From NCBI RefSeq assembly GCF_002104995.1, contig NW_024468249.1:2480001-2544000 (forward strand): 64,000 bases of DNA, read 5' to 3'. Both the position numbers and the translations under genes were made by a program. The stretch is from Linderina pennispora. Taxonomy: Eukaryota > Kickxellomycota > Kickxellomycetes > Kickxellales > Kickxellaceae. Below, piece after piece: positions 11,152 through 22,383 of this stretch (positions are counted from its first letter, which is position 1; the number at the start of each line of letters is the position of its first letter). A model generated the notes under the pieces. That model searched no databases and was not told where the DNA came from. It was given only the letters and a program-made list of their open reading frames with translations.

Positions 11152-12719
11152 TCAGCGATTCCGGCGCCGCGACCGTTTCGGCGTCGAGCTGCCTGACACA
11201 GCCATCGTTCCACCCGCCCTGCCTGCCGTCTTCGCTCTGTCACTGCTGGTCCTCGATGCTCTTGATCCAGAGAAGCCCTTGAGCGCCCGCAGATACCGCA
11301 CCAGCGGCGTGACATCGTCGTCCTGTTGCCGCTCCTTTAACCTTAGCCGCATCCGCATACGACACCTTGGGCGGTACCTGCTTGGCAGCCTCTGCTGCCA
11401 GCTCCTCAGTACTCTTGGGATTTAGGAACGCCTGGAAATCCGGGTCGTCCTCAATCGTTCCCTCGATGGCGTCTTTAGCTGGTGTGTAGTCACGTGGAAT
11501 CTCCTGGCTCATGGCTAGCTCCACCAGGGCGCGGCTCACAACGTTGTTCTTGCAAAAAACGTGGCCATGATACCGCTGGTGGAAGTGGGTGACTTCATCG
11601 AATGCTGGCAAACAGGATGTACGCGCGTGACGCCGTCGGCGGCTTCGACTTGCTTCTGTGCACCTTTCCAGGCACATACTGCCGCCAATATGGCTCAGAG
11701 TCGAGTCTGCTGATGTTTTTGCTTTCGTATACATCGACCTGCATAGTCTCTGTAGGCGCCAGCGACTGACTCCCACTCACCTCTCCATCTCCAGGTCTTC
11801 TCAGTGTCGCTGGCGTCGCCCTCTGTTGGTTCAGGCCGATATGCTACAAACCGGTCCACCTTTACCACATCCCCAGCGTCCTCGGGTGCAAACCACGGCA
11901 GGGCAGGCTCGATGGACTTCCAAAACACATGCTCAGGGAGGTCCGCAGGAAGAAGTCGCACACATACGCGTGTGTTAACCGCCCTCTTCACCGGCTGCGG
12001 CAGTGCAACTGCTGGCAGCAGCAAGGTCCTTGCTTTCGCGGGCTTCGGTTTCGACCTGGCTGCATCCATAGCAGCAGTTCCCGATACCGCTTGCTCGCGA
12101 AACAACGCTTTTTGACGGTTTGGCCGGCACATGGCTTGGTTTACTCCCAGGCTTGTCTTCAGCCTTGAGCTTCTGTGTCCTTTGCTTCTCAGCCCTCTGT
12201 TTTCTCTTGCCGCCACGCGCCTGTCTATCCTTCTCGTGTGCTGCACCCACCTGACTTTCGCTGGGACTTGTCTGCCCCCTTCTTTGCTCCAGCAGACTTG
12301 GGCTTGTCGCCCACCTTCAGTTTAGGCTTCTCTGCCGGTTTGGGCTTGGACTTGCGGGATGTGATCGGTGTGCTAGCCCCACTCGTGGCTGCGCTTGGCC
12401 TGCCTGGTCGCTGCGATGTATGCTCGTTGGCCGATCCATGGCTTGAACCCTTAATGCCTCCATCGATGCCCGACTCTGTCTTTGCCCGTCGCCTCGGTGG
12501 CCGCTTGGGTGCCGGAGTCTCGTCACTCTTGCTGACCTTCTTTGAGGCTGCCGGTTTTTGCGGAGGTTTCTGGACAGCCGGCTTCTGCTGCTTGGTGTCC
12601 AACCCCTCTTTGCTTTCGGCCTTGCCGTCGCCATGCTTCTTGTGGCGGCTACGCGGCTTCCGCGTACGCCCGCCTGAGTCTGGCGTTGCCGCAGTTGTTT
12701 CCTTCGGTGCGTCGCTCAT
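11152..12719 (-). CDS. UPF3: UPF3, nonsense-mediated decay factor (frameshifted)
   Basis: UPF3 links the exon-junction complex or terminating ribosome to UPF2 in nonsense-mediated mRNA decay. Five frames join into about 520 residues after removing five single extra bases. The order of frame changes is consistent with additions only. The first 200 residues are Lys/Pro/Ser-rich and low in complexity. The Smg4/UPF3 RNP-like domain follows: RVCVRLLPADLPEHVFWKS, then YVPGKVHRSKSKPPTASRAY, then ILFASI, FHQRYHGHVF and LVELAMSQEIP. Just after it comes EGTIEDDPDFQAFLN, the conserved acidic block that follows this domain in UPF3. The C-terminal region contains RMRLRLKERQQD and ends in an Arg/Lys-rich tail, where metazoan proteins carry the junction-complex-binding motif. 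The N-terminal extension is longer than in yeast. Confidence 0.87.
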
Positions 12720-13684
12720 TGCACGTCACGCCAATGCAGTAAAAGTGAAGAACAAAACGAAATTCGTCACAGAGCTGAAATGTCTCTAGGCCGAAATTTG
12801 TCTGCGTCAGGGTTGAGGCAAGGCAGCCGCTTGGAGATCAGTGCCGGATCAGCTTAGATCACATCCATGTGGCAGGTCAGATGCTGCCCAACCCTCTCAT
12901 GTTCGCTGCAGAGCCCATGGTACTTTCCTAGCTTGGCATCTTGTGTCTGGAATTGAGCTACATACAGTTTGCTAACATGATAAAAGCTATGTATGTAGTT
13001 CCTCCAGATGTTCGTGATGCTTAGTAGTCGCCTCCAGACACAAAGACATGCTGACATCAACCATGTTGCCAACAGAAGATGTGAAAACCACACCTGAAAC
13101 ACTCAGTAGGTCACTTCTATAAGAACATAGTAATAGTGCGTCATAGGTAGCTAGTTTAGCCGATTAGCCAAAGCGTAGACTAAGCGGCACCTTCACAGAT
13201 ATGCATAATGTTCCCTAGCAAGAACTAGACGTGTAGGTTGCCGAATCACCTAGTCACTGCATTCTCAAACTCATCTCTAGCATCATGATCTCTCGCCGTT
13301 CACCCGCCACCTCATGATCCCGCGTGTACACGCATCAGTCTGGAAGCGCCCACTGGGGTTATGCCCCCATTCTTTCTCATTTTAGTTCGTATCCCATGTG
13401 GTTTTGATGGAGCATTTCGGAGAGGCAAGCTTGCAGAGATATAGCGTACTCTCACAAACTAAAAGCACGGCTCAATTAACAATGGGTATTTATATATTCC
13501 AGCGACAACAGCAACAACCAACTTCAATCGTTTAGCTGGCAATCAGACTATCTAAAGATACACATGCATATCCACTAATACATGGGCTCGACAAGTCCAG
13601 TGCACAAGATATGTGGCGCAACGATATGCTTGGAGATAGAGAAAAGACACTCAAGAAAACAGAAAAAGATACTTTTATAAGCTT
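12720..13684. other. Intergenic, 965 bp, with a GATC cluster
   Basis: This lies upstream of UPF3 and downstream of the allantoicase gene. Three GATC sites sit within 25 bp (12836-12860) about 120 bp upstream of the UPF3 start, matching the promoter pattern seen elsewhere. The rest is AT-richer than coding DNA. No gene, tRNA or repeat was recognised, and an 82-codon frame at 12854-13102 shows no family features. Confidence 0.4.
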
Positions 13685-15275
13685 TTAGGCATGGCGGCGC
13701 TTGGACTTGCGCCGCGTGCGCTTCTCGGCAGTGGACTCGACAGTGTTGGCAGAAATATCGGTGTCCTCAGCATGGGACCGCGTGCGAGTGCGTTTCTTGG
13801 CATGCGAAGGGGAGGTTAGGCTCTCGATCAGTTCGCCCGCCTTGGATGAGAACTGATCCACCGACGAGTCATCGGTGGCGTGCAGGTGGCGCTTGGCCCT
13901 GGACTTTTTGCGCGGAGACGGCGTGGCGGGTGCCTTGGGGATGACTTGCTTCACTGGCTCCTCCTCCGTTTGCTCCTCCTCTACTTCGTCCTGCTCCTGC
14001 TCCTTCCTGCTCCTCTTCCTCCTCCTCGACCTTATCGATGACAACAAACGCAGATACCTCAGCCTCAGCGTTGTCCTCACCCTCATCCTTGCTCTCGGTA
14101 TCGGGCTCGGCAGGGGTGCCGGCAGCCTCAGTGGGGGTATCGGCGTCAAGGCCAGCCTGGGCAGCAACCTCAGCCTCAGCAGCCGCCTCGGCTTCTTCGC
14201 GGGCAGCCTCCTCCTCGATCTCGGCGACACGCTGGCCGTAGGCACGCAGACGGCTGACGCCACCATCTGGGTGGATGATCAGCTTGATGTGAGAGAACGG
14301 CACGTCATTGAGCGATACATCGAACGAGTGCAGGTCCGTTGCCATTGAGCTCGATGCGCGGCATGAGCTGGTACCAGAAGCACTCGGTGTCCTGCTCAGG
14401 GTTCTCCGCCTGCGTGTAGCACGCCTGGACCGGCAGCAGCCACGGGCTGGTCCCCATCGTACAGGTGCGTGTCGATCTCAATGCGTGTCAGGAACCCAGG
14501 CTCACCCAAGGCGCACCACGGCCCAGTCGCTGTGCGTGGAGCTGCGGCTGCGCGCCGTCTTCCAGCCCTGCGTCTCGGGCTGAGCTGCCGACGAGCGGCC
14601 CGGCAGAATCAGGTTCTCCTTGGCACCCAGCTTGTCGTTGCTGGCGCTCACCACGCGCGCGCCATTGTTGACTGAGGCCAGGTCCGCCTCGCCCTCGCCT
14701 GCCGCGCCCGCTGCGACGGTGCCAAATACGCGGAGCCGCGACACACCGCCATCCGGATGCAGAGTCAGCCGCACGTGGCTGTACACAGCCTGCGTCTCCG
14801 CCCACAGCGCCAGCAGGTGGTGCGAGTCAGCCTTCACCTCGACAATCGGCAGCAGCTCGTCCCACTCGACGCCCAGGTCTCCTTGGTCGTCAGCCACAGC
14901 GTCCTCACTGGCCAGGCATGCCTGGATAGACACCTTGTACGCCTGCTCGCCGTCAAGCCCTGTTGTGTCAATGTCGAACCCAGCAATTGTGCCAGCCGAG
15001 CCCAGCCGGATGATCGCCCAGTCCGTCTCGGGATTGTGACGCCGCGTCACCCACGCGTCACCGTTGCTGCCGCTCTTGCGCTCGGCCTTGCTAGTGGCTG
15101 CACGAGTCTTCACCAGGTTCTTGGCGGCGCCGAACCGCTCGTTGCTGGCCTGGACCACGACTCCGCCCACCGACTCGCTGGCAAGGTCAACGAACTTGCT
15201 CAGCGAATGCAGGTACGCCGTGTTGGTCGGGTCGGCGTTGTAGTAAACCGGGAGGTTGCTCTGCGTGTTTCCCAT
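13685..15275 (-). CDS. DAL2: Allantoicase with a long charged C-terminal tail (frameshifted)
   Basis: Allantoicase hydrolyses allantoate to ureidoglycolate and urea in purine breakdown. The protein has the usual two repeated jelly-roll halves. Half 1 has FVDLASESVGGVVVQASNE, DAWVTRRHNPETDWAIIRLG and LTLHPDGGVSRLRVFG. Half 2 has DLASVNNGARVVSASNDKLG, DWAVVRLGEPGFLTRIEIDT and LIIHPDGGVSRLRAYG. Three extra bases near 14503, 14424 and 14345 and one near 14040 break the frame. The corrected length is about 528 residues. The catalytic part ends near residue 345, as in normal allantoicases. The remaining roughly 180 residues are unusual: an Ala/Glu-rich acidic stretch (about 14225-14000), then a basic tail with clusters such as SPRKKSRAKRHL and EKRTRRKSKRRHA that look like nuclear signals. 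The tail is in frame after the same type of correction, so it is likely real. Confidence 0.9.
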
Positions 15276-16482
15276 GTGTTGAAATGGCCCCTCGTTTTTC
15301 TACAGCTGGTAAGAGTAATAAGGTTGCGAAAAAAATAGACAATATACGGCGTGGCAGAGCTGGATAAAAACAGACTGGATATGGAGAAGAAAGGGGGAGC
15401 GCGAGATGAATACACCGGGTTTAGCCAGATGGGGACGGCCTTTTGCGACCTTGTATTGTAAACACCGTCACCGAGACGCGTCCAAACAAGGTGATGTGCA
15501 GCGCTGGAGCACAAAGAGCACGGGCCAGACATCATTGAAGGATTGGCCGACTTCTGCGCTGGCCCAGCAGGCATGGTGGTGCTGGACATGGTCGGCTTGC
15601 AGCAGGCCCCACTTACGCTAAGAGCTGGATACAGGCGTCGATGCGGGAGATATCGAAAAGTGTAGGTTAAGAAAAGTAAAAATTTTTGCCTTCAGGTTTA
15701 GAGTAAAAAATCGCGTCGTTTCGGGCGAGGGCTGGCGACGCAGCGCGAAATCGGCCATGGCTTTGTCTTTGACCAGGAGGCTCGCAATTGGCTGGCTGTG
15801 TTTGGAGCGTCGCTCACGTGATCAGTAAATCACAACAACTGGGATCCTGTGATCTGTGTAGATTGGGCTGATCGATCAATGCTCGCGGTGGCTTGGTGTT
15901 CCGAGATAGGCGGGCTGGCTCGGCAAGATCGACCCGCATTCTGGGAGCACATCAAAGAGTCAGTCAGCCGCAAAAGCCAATTCAGTCATTAGGCTGCCCG
16001 CAGCCCTCCTCTCACTGGCTGTATTCTCCGGAAGCTGACGAAAGAGCGAGCAAAGCTCCGATTGCTTTGGCAAATGCGTTTCTTCGGCCAGAGATACCCG
16101 TCGCTCAGACGAATGGACAGGACCAGGGGTCGGAGCTGTTGGGGGTGTGTGCAAGAGTGTGATTGCCGCAAGTTCACAGAGGGGATGTTGTGAAAGCGGT
16201 GAGCAGGACAGGTATTAAAAGGGGCACGGCCGCGCCTTCCTCACTGGTCCAGACGCTCTTTATCTCAGCGCTTGTTCTCCATTCTCCCTCGGAGTTTTTA
16301 CCTCTTTTACCCAATCTCGCTTTTTCGACCGGCAAACGTAGGTATTCGCCGCCCAAGCATTCGTGCACGTCTTTTTAGTCCTCGTCGCGGCCCGCCTGCG
16401 ATTCAGTCCCTCCGCGCTTGCCTGCACGCTTGCTCACGCATCCTAATACACGTCTCTTATCAATTCTACCTGCATAGCAATA
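15276..16482. promoter_or_regulatory. Divergent allantoicase/SER3 promoter region, 1.2 kb
   Basis: The region separates two divergent metabolic genes. Five GATC sites lie within 58 bp (15820-15877), including CACGTGATCAG, whose CACGTG is an E-box. A TATA-like TATTAAAA is at 16213-16220, 260 bp before the SER3 ATG. The segment 16250-16440 is pyrimidine-rich (CTTTT, CTCC), as in strong fungal leaders. Small frames inside have no family features. Confidence 0.5.
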
Positions 16483-18461
16483 ATGGTTGACAAGACTTCC
16501 ACCGGCAGCGAACTCAACACTGTGCCTGTGTCCCGTCGTGCCAGCTTCAACCTGCGCGACTCGCACACGCGCCGCCTGAAGCCGTTCAACAGCGGCGACA
16601 TCAAGATCCTTCTGCTCGAGAACGTCAGTCGCCAAGGCGGTTGAGATCTTGAAGAAGGCCGGGTACCAGGTCGAATTCCACACCAAGGCACTCGACAAGG
16701 CCACGCTTATTGAGAAGATCAAGGACGTGCACGCCGTCGGCATCAGGTAAGAATCTCCTGCAGAACCAGCTCCCAGTACTTGCACTGTTGACTGAGGCAG
16801 GAATGGGCCACCTCGGTTTCCTGTAATCCGCCACCCTGGCTGTTTTTGATTTGTCTTGCCGGCTGCAGCGCCCTTTCACGCGCACGGTCTCCAGGCAGCC
16901 CTGCGCTTTTTGGGCAAAATAACCCAGAGTGCGGGCCATTCCTGCGTTCTGCGGATCCCTCCAGCACATCGCTCGCTCTTGGCTGTGCGCTTTTGTTGCG
17001 GGCGGCTGAAAAAGCACAACAATCCCAGCTGCTGTGAACAGTTGGGTAACAGCCTTCTTGTTCGTCTTCCCAAATCTTCATTATTTTCACGCTCATTTTT
17101 CGCACTCATGCTCATGCCAAACTCACTCGAAACTCTCTATCCCTCGCCCGGCCCGCACATTTGTAGAAGCAAGACCAAGCTCACCGAGGAAGTGCTGTCC
17201 CATGCCTAACAAGCTGCTCACCATTGGCTGCTTCTGCATTGGCACCAACCAGGTCAACCTCAGCTATGCGGCGTCTCGCGGTGTAAGTACCAGCACGCTT
17301 CACTCTATGCACCTCTTGCCTTGTTATCGGCGTGGACAATCGGGCATTTTCCACCACTTCCAGTCGAGGAAAAAGGCAGCACGATGGTATCTGGACCGGA
17401 ATGGCCGTTCACTGCTGGTTCGGTTCCAAAGACCGCCCTGCCCCAAAATACAATTGCTTGGCACGCACCATCCGCTCTAAATCCGCCTTTCTTGCTTCAC
17501 CCTGGTAGATTTCCGTCTTCAACTCGCCGTTCAGCAACAGCCGCAGCGTGGCCGAGCTGGTCATTGCCGAGATCATTTTGCTGGCACGGCAGCTGGGCGA
17601 CCGCTCGCGCGAGATGCACGAGGGCGTGTGGAACAAGGTGTCGAAGAAGTGCTACGAGATCCGCGGCAAGACGCTGGGCATCGTCGGCTACGGCCACATC
17701 GGCACACAGCTCGGCGTGCTCGCCGAGTCGCTTGGCATGAACGTGATCTGGTTCGACATCCTGCCGGTGATGCCCATCGGCATGAGCCGCAACACCGACA
17801 CGCTCGACGAGCTGCTCGGCCAGGCCGACTTTGTGTCGCTGCATGTTCCCGAGACACCCGAGACCAAGAACATGATCGGCGCGCGCGAGCTGGCGCTGAT
17901 GAAAGCAGGGCTCATACCTGATCAACGCGTCGCGCGGCAACCGTCGTCGACATCCAGGCGCTGTCCGAGTCCCTGCAGTCCGGCCACCTGGGCGGCGCTG
18001 CCGTCGACGTGTACCCGTCGGAGCCGCTGGCCAACGGGCCCGGATTCGACAGCCCGCTGCGCAACTGCCCGAACACGCTGCTGACTCCGCACATTGGCGG
18101 GTCGACCGAGGAGGCGCAGCGCATGATCGGCGTGGAGGTCGCCACGGCCATCACCAAGTACATCAACACCGGTGCTACCGTCAACGCCGTCAACTTTGCC
18201 GAGTGCGACCTGCGCGCCATCCCGTCTAGCGATCTCACCACTGTGCGCATTGTCAACGTGCACCAGAACGTGCCGGGTGTGCTGCGGCAAATCAACAACA
18301 TTCTGGCCGACTACAATGTCAACAAGCAGATCTCGGACTCCAAGGGCGACGTCGCCTACTTCATGGCCGATGTCACCGTCAACGACCAGAAGGAGATCAG
18401 CACTATCTACGAGGAGATTACAGGCATCCAGGAGAACATCATCACCCGTGTCCTCTTCTAA
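16483..18461 (+). CDS. SER3: D-3-phosphoglycerate dehydrogenase (frameshifted, three exons)
   Basis: First enzyme of serine synthesis, oxidising 3-phosphoglycerate with NAD. Exons are 16483-16746, 17167-17282 and 17509-18461. The introns of 420 and 226 nt are long for this genome. After removing four extra bases (about 16630, 17213, 17910 and 17941) the product is 442 residues, like fungal Ser3/Ser33. Motifs include [13 protein letters not shown], the NAD-binding [42 protein letters not shown] and [12 protein letters not shown], whose His is catalytic. The C-terminal ACT domain ([17 protein letters not shown]) binds serine for feedback control. The 420-nt intron contains a predicted hairpin at 17024-17046. 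Start [14 protein letters not shown] fits the variable N-terminus seen in fungal enzymes. Confidence 0.94.
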
Positions 18462-18653
18462 AGCCCCTCTAATTATTACTTTTCTGTTCATTCACTCTTT
18501 CATGCCTTAAATTTCGCAAATAACCATACTTTTCCCGGATTGACCCAGTTCCATATATGCACAGCGAGACACAGCCTCGAGCGAATTTTCCGACGCAGCG
18601 TTGTATTCTAGCCTCACACCACCTTTCCTAATCCCTCTCGATTTTATACTGCC

Positions 18654-18959
18654 ATGGCCGATGGAATGCAAGTGCGCGAGGAGCTGCTGCGGCGGTTCAT
18701 CGAGTCTGGGGAGCGCGAGCGGCTGCAAGAGATCCTGCGCAATAAGCTGCTGGCAAGTGGCTGGCAAGACCGGGTCAAAGACAGGTGCCAGCGGATAATC
18801 CGCGAGAGCGAGAATGGCGCCGACAAGGTTACCGTCGACGAGATTGCCGAGAAAGTCACTCCGTATGCGCGCGCCGAGGTGCCTGAGGATATCAAGAGCG
18901 AGTTCCTGGAACAGGCCCGGGCATTTGTCTACCGGTCACTCCCCGACACAGAAAACTGA
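18654..18959 (+). CDS. SUS1: SUS1/ENY2, SAGA and TREX-2 subunit
   Basis: A 101-residue all-helical adaptor shared by the SAGA deubiquitinase module and the TREX-2 mRNA export complex. The sequence has LLRRFIESGERERLQEIL, then LASGWQDRVKDRCQRII, then VTVDEIAEKVTPYARAEVP and a final helix. This is the ENY2/Sus1 pattern, and the length is typical. There is no intron here, whereas the yeast gene is known for two. The gene begins 190 bp after SER3 on the same strand, and no separate TATA was noticed. Confidence 0.93.
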   Translation: MADGMQVREELLRRFIESGERERLQEILRNKLLASGWQDRVKDRCQRIIRESENGADKVTVDEIAEKVTPYARAEVPEDIKSEFLEQARAFVYRSLPDTEN

Positions 18960-19284
18960 GGAGTAAGCCTGTGGTGTCTGGGGCTCCGCATGAGACAGGC
19001 AACGAGGGATCTGACCACGCCATCGACCGCGCATAAAAGAGCGTGCGTGACGACCACAGCAGTAGCTTCCTCGGCTTATTCTTGTCTCGATACACGCATA
19101 TCTCAAGCCATCCGAAGCCTCGCCATAAGCCCAATGGTTGCAGATCGCCGCGATCCAAAGATCAAAACCAGCGAGGATGAAATTTTTTTGTTGCCGATTG
19201 AAATCCCCTGTGTTGGCCCCTCTACCGAACCGATCCTTTTTTTCGTTCCCAAACCTAAGCATCTCAATAAAATATTCCACAGCA
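18960..19284. other. Intergenic, 325 bp (EFM4 promoter)
   Basis: This contains GCATAAAAG near 19032, a possible TATA about 250 bp upstream of the EFM4 ATG, and a T-rich leader near 19225. An in-frame ATG at 19138 upstream of EFM4 was not used, because its extension is unlike the family. Confidence 0.4.
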
Positions 19285-19983
19285 ATGAGCGACGACGAAG
19301 GCTCAGCTGCCTCGTTTGAGGCCTCGCGGCTCGGCCGCAAGGACCACTGGGACGGCGTGTACGACCGCGAGATCAACAACTTTGCCGAGACCGGCGACAT
19401 TGGGGAGATCTGGTTCGGCGAAGACAGCGCCAACAAGATGGTCGAGTGGGTGTGCCGCAACATTGACGACGCTGATGCGCGCATCCTCGATGTTGGGTGC
19501 GGCAACGGCCACCTGCTGCTGGGCCTCGCCGAGGAGGGCTACACGAACCTGACTGGCACCGACTACTCGGCGCAGGCAGTCGAGCTGGCCACGCGCATTG
19601 CCAAGCAGCGTGGCCAGGAGATCACGTACAGGGTGCAGGACTTTTTGAACCCTGCGGATGTCTCGCTGGTCGCTGGGGAACGCAAATTCGATGTGGTTTT
19701 GGATAAGGGCACGTATGATGCCATTTGCCTGAAGCCCAAGGAGGGCGACGAGGAGGGTGCCCAGATCGATACTGGCGCGCGCGACGTATACGCAGCATCG
19801 GTGTTCCATAGCCTGAGCACCGACGGCGTGTTCCTGATCACATCGTGCAATTGGACCGAAGACGAGCTGGTTGCCAGGTTCGCGCCACATCTGAAGCTGG
19901 TTGGCCGCGTCAAGCACCGGTCGTTCCAGTTTGGCGGCGTTGTTGGTCAGACGGTCACCACAGCCGCATTCAAAAAGAGCTAG
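19285..19983 (+). CDS. EFM4: EFM4, eEF1A lysine methyltransferase
   Basis: A class-I SAM-dependent methyltransferase of the Efm4/METTL10 family, which methylates a lysine of translation factor eEF1A. The product is 232 residues. Family blocks are SRLGRKDHWDGVYDREINNF, IWFGEDSANKMVEW, SAM-binding ILDVGCGNGHLLLGLAEEGY, GTDYSAQAVELA, post-motif VVLDKGTYDAICL and LITSCNWTEDEL. The ending FQFGGVVGQTVTTAAF is also typical. The ORF is intact, one of few in this part. An upstream ATG at 19138 would add 49 residues with no counterpart, so 19285 is preferred. Confidence 0.93.
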   Translation: MSDDEGSAASFEASRLGRKDHWDGVYDREINNFAETGDIGEIWFGEDSANKMVEWVCRNIDDADARILDVGCGNGHLLLGLAEEGYTNLTGTDYSAQAVELATRIAKQRGQEITYRVQDFLNPADVSLVAGERKFDVVLDKGTYDAICLKPKEGDEEGAQIDTGARDVYAASVFHSLSTDGVFLITSCNWTEDELVARFAPHLKLVGRVKHRSFQFGGVVGQTVTTAAFKKS

Positions 19984-20335
19984 TGCTATTGAGGATTGTG
20001 TATTGCATTAAATTTTCTCGATATATGAGCATTTGGTTTCAGCCACATCCGGCAACCGTGTCATTGACGGGAGCAATGGAGGAAGTGTGTGCCAGGGGCA
20101 TAGGCGGTGGGGCGCGGCCCGGAGAGAGTTGAGCTGCTCCGTGTAACACCTAGGGCCGAAATCCGCGCATTTCTCCTTCCAAAAAAAATGATTGGCAATG
20201 TCGCGCAGAAAGGCGCTGGGCTTCTGTGATGACTCGTTAGCCCTCCCCCGACCGGAATGCAGTACTTGCAACAGGCGAGCAGGTCTGTGCCGAGTATCGA
20301 TTTCCTCGGGAAGAGGTGGCTTGATGCGACGCGGC

Positions 20336-20342
20336 TATAAAA
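20336..20342 (+). promoter_or_regulatory. TATA box of the aminotransferase gene
   Basis: TATAAAA within GCGGCTATAAAAGCAACAG lies 90 bp before the ATG at 20426. The same GGCTATAAAAG context is repeated at the right end of the window. Confidence 0.6.
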
Positions 20343-20425
20343 GCAACAGCCGTTTCCGCCTGGGATCCACAGTCCTCTGTTTCTCTTTTTTGCTCCATTT
20401 ATAACTTCTAGAGCCCTTTTTGTCC

Positions 20426-22172
20426 ATGCCCTCTGCCAACGAGTCTGCTACTTCCACCGGCCCCTGGGGCACGATCGCTTCCAGCGATGTGTCGCGCCGC
20501 ACCTTCAACCCCATCCGCGATGTGCTGACCCGCCCAGTGCAGCCCCTGTCGACTCCCAAGAGCACAAAGGAGATGCTCAGCCTGTCCATTGGCGACCCGA
20601 CGGTCTTTGGCAACTTCAAGACCCACCCGGTCGTCGTCGAGGCTGTCGAGGAGGCCGCGCGCTCGTACAAGTTCAACGGCTACCCTCCTTCAGTCGGTAA
20701 GTGTTCGATCCTTTTGATGGCCTGGTGGCTGTGCTGCGCAACTGGCCCTGTTTGTGCTAAAAACAAGCTTGTTCGCACGCTTGATAATTAGGAATCCACG
20801 CTACGCGCGAGGCTGTTGCCAACAAATACACCTGCCCGGAGGCACCGCTGACCGCCGAGGTAAAGTATCTTGCAAAGCACTCTTTTATTTGGCTTATCTG
20901 AACACGGGACGGCTAGTTCTGGTGCCGCCCAAAGTGAAGGGAATAGAGCAACAAGGTCTCCTGCGGGTGCAACTCGTCCACACTCTGGAGCGGGACGCAT
21001 GCCTACCTGTTTTTTGTCTGGAATAGTGGGGGAGGCGATTCTCGTGCCGGATGAGCACTTGGTAATTATGCAGAACGTGGGAACTTTTGGTGCACGGGCG
21101 CCCCGGACATGCAGTCGATTTTTTTCTCACACGCTCAAGTGCCAATGGAAAACCTGCAGCCTGCGGCTGTTCCTGTGCTTCACATGACCCCACCGCATGG
21201 CACTAATTGCGCCTTTATTGGCCACACCTTTACGCACGCAATGCATAGGATATCATCATGACCAGCGGGTGCTCGGGAGCGGTGGAAATGGCCATTCAGC
21301 GTTCTGTGCAACGAGGGCCAGAACATCCTTCTGCCCCGGCCCGGCTTCTGCCTGTACAACACGGTCGCGGGCTCGCGCAACATCGAGACGCGGCTGTACA
21401 ATCTGCAGGCGGACAAGAACTGGGAGGTGGACCTGGCGCACATGGAGTCGCTGATTGACGACAAGACGGCGTGCGTGCTGATCAACAACCCGTCGAACCC
21501 GTGCGGCTCCAACTTCACCAAGGCGCACCTGAATGCGATTCTGGCGGTGTGCGAGCGGCACCAGATCCCGCTGATCTCGGACGAGATCTACGCCGACATG
21601 GTGTTTGGCGACCAGGTGTTCACGCCGACAGGCCTCGCTGACCACGACAGTGCCGATTCTGGCGCTGGGAGGCCTGGCCAAGCAGTGGCTGGTGCCGGGC
21701 TGGCGCATGGGCTGGATCATGATCCACGACCGCAACAATGCGCTGGCCGACGTGCGCCGCGGGCTCTTCGCCCTGTCGACGCTGATCAACGGCCCGTGCG
21801 GAATCGTGCAGGCTGCCATTCCCAAGATCCTGACCCAGGTCCCTGCCGACTATTTGCCCGAGCTGAATGCGCAGCTGGAGCAGCACGCGCGCATCCTCGA
21901 GTCGGAGCTCAACAAGGTCGATGGCATCGAGGTTATTTCGCCGCAGGGTGCCATGTACGTGATGGTGCGTCTGGCGCTTCGACAAGTTCGAGGGCATTGC
22001 CAATGACGCCGACTTCTGCCACCAGCTCAAGTGGGAGGAGAACGTCGAGCTGCTGCCTGGCGAGTGCTTCAACTACCCGGGCACCGTGCGCCTGGTGATC
22101 ACTCCGCCCAAGGACATCTTGAAGGCGGCTACCGAGCGCATTGCTGCCTTCTGCGCCCGCCACCGCAAGTAA
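20426..22172 (+). CDS. TAT: Tyrosine aminotransferase (frameshifted, three exons)
   Basis: A PLP-dependent fold-type I aminotransferase close to animal and plant tyrosine aminotransferases. Exons are 20426-20696, 20792-20859 and 21249-22172. The introns are 95 and 389 nt. Three extra bases (about 21300, 21650 and 21971) are needed, giving 419 residues. Motifs: [11 protein letters not shown] near the N-terminus, [64 protein letters not shown] and [17 protein letters not shown]. The Lys in GLAKQW should form the Schiff base. The C-terminus has [17 protein letters not shown], with the substrate-carboxylate Arg. It starts tyrosine breakdown. The 389-nt second intron is four times the local norm. 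Confidence 0.93.
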
Positions 22173-22383
22173 ATAGGATACAGATTTATGTTAGTGCTGT
22201 CTGTCTGTCTGCTTTGAAATACCACCTTTCGTTATCATCACACTGCTCCATACCATAAATATGCAATCACACCAGACAGGCACATTTGAAAACACGCGGA
22301 GCTTGTACCCATGCGCAAGAAAAAAATGTCTGCACACAGCGCATCCTTTAGAAACACCCACATCATCTATTGCTCTTGGAACA

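Noticed and set aside
12854-13102. 82-codon leftward frame with hydrophobic start
   Set aside because: It overlaps the UPF3 promoter motif cluster and has no recognisable domain.
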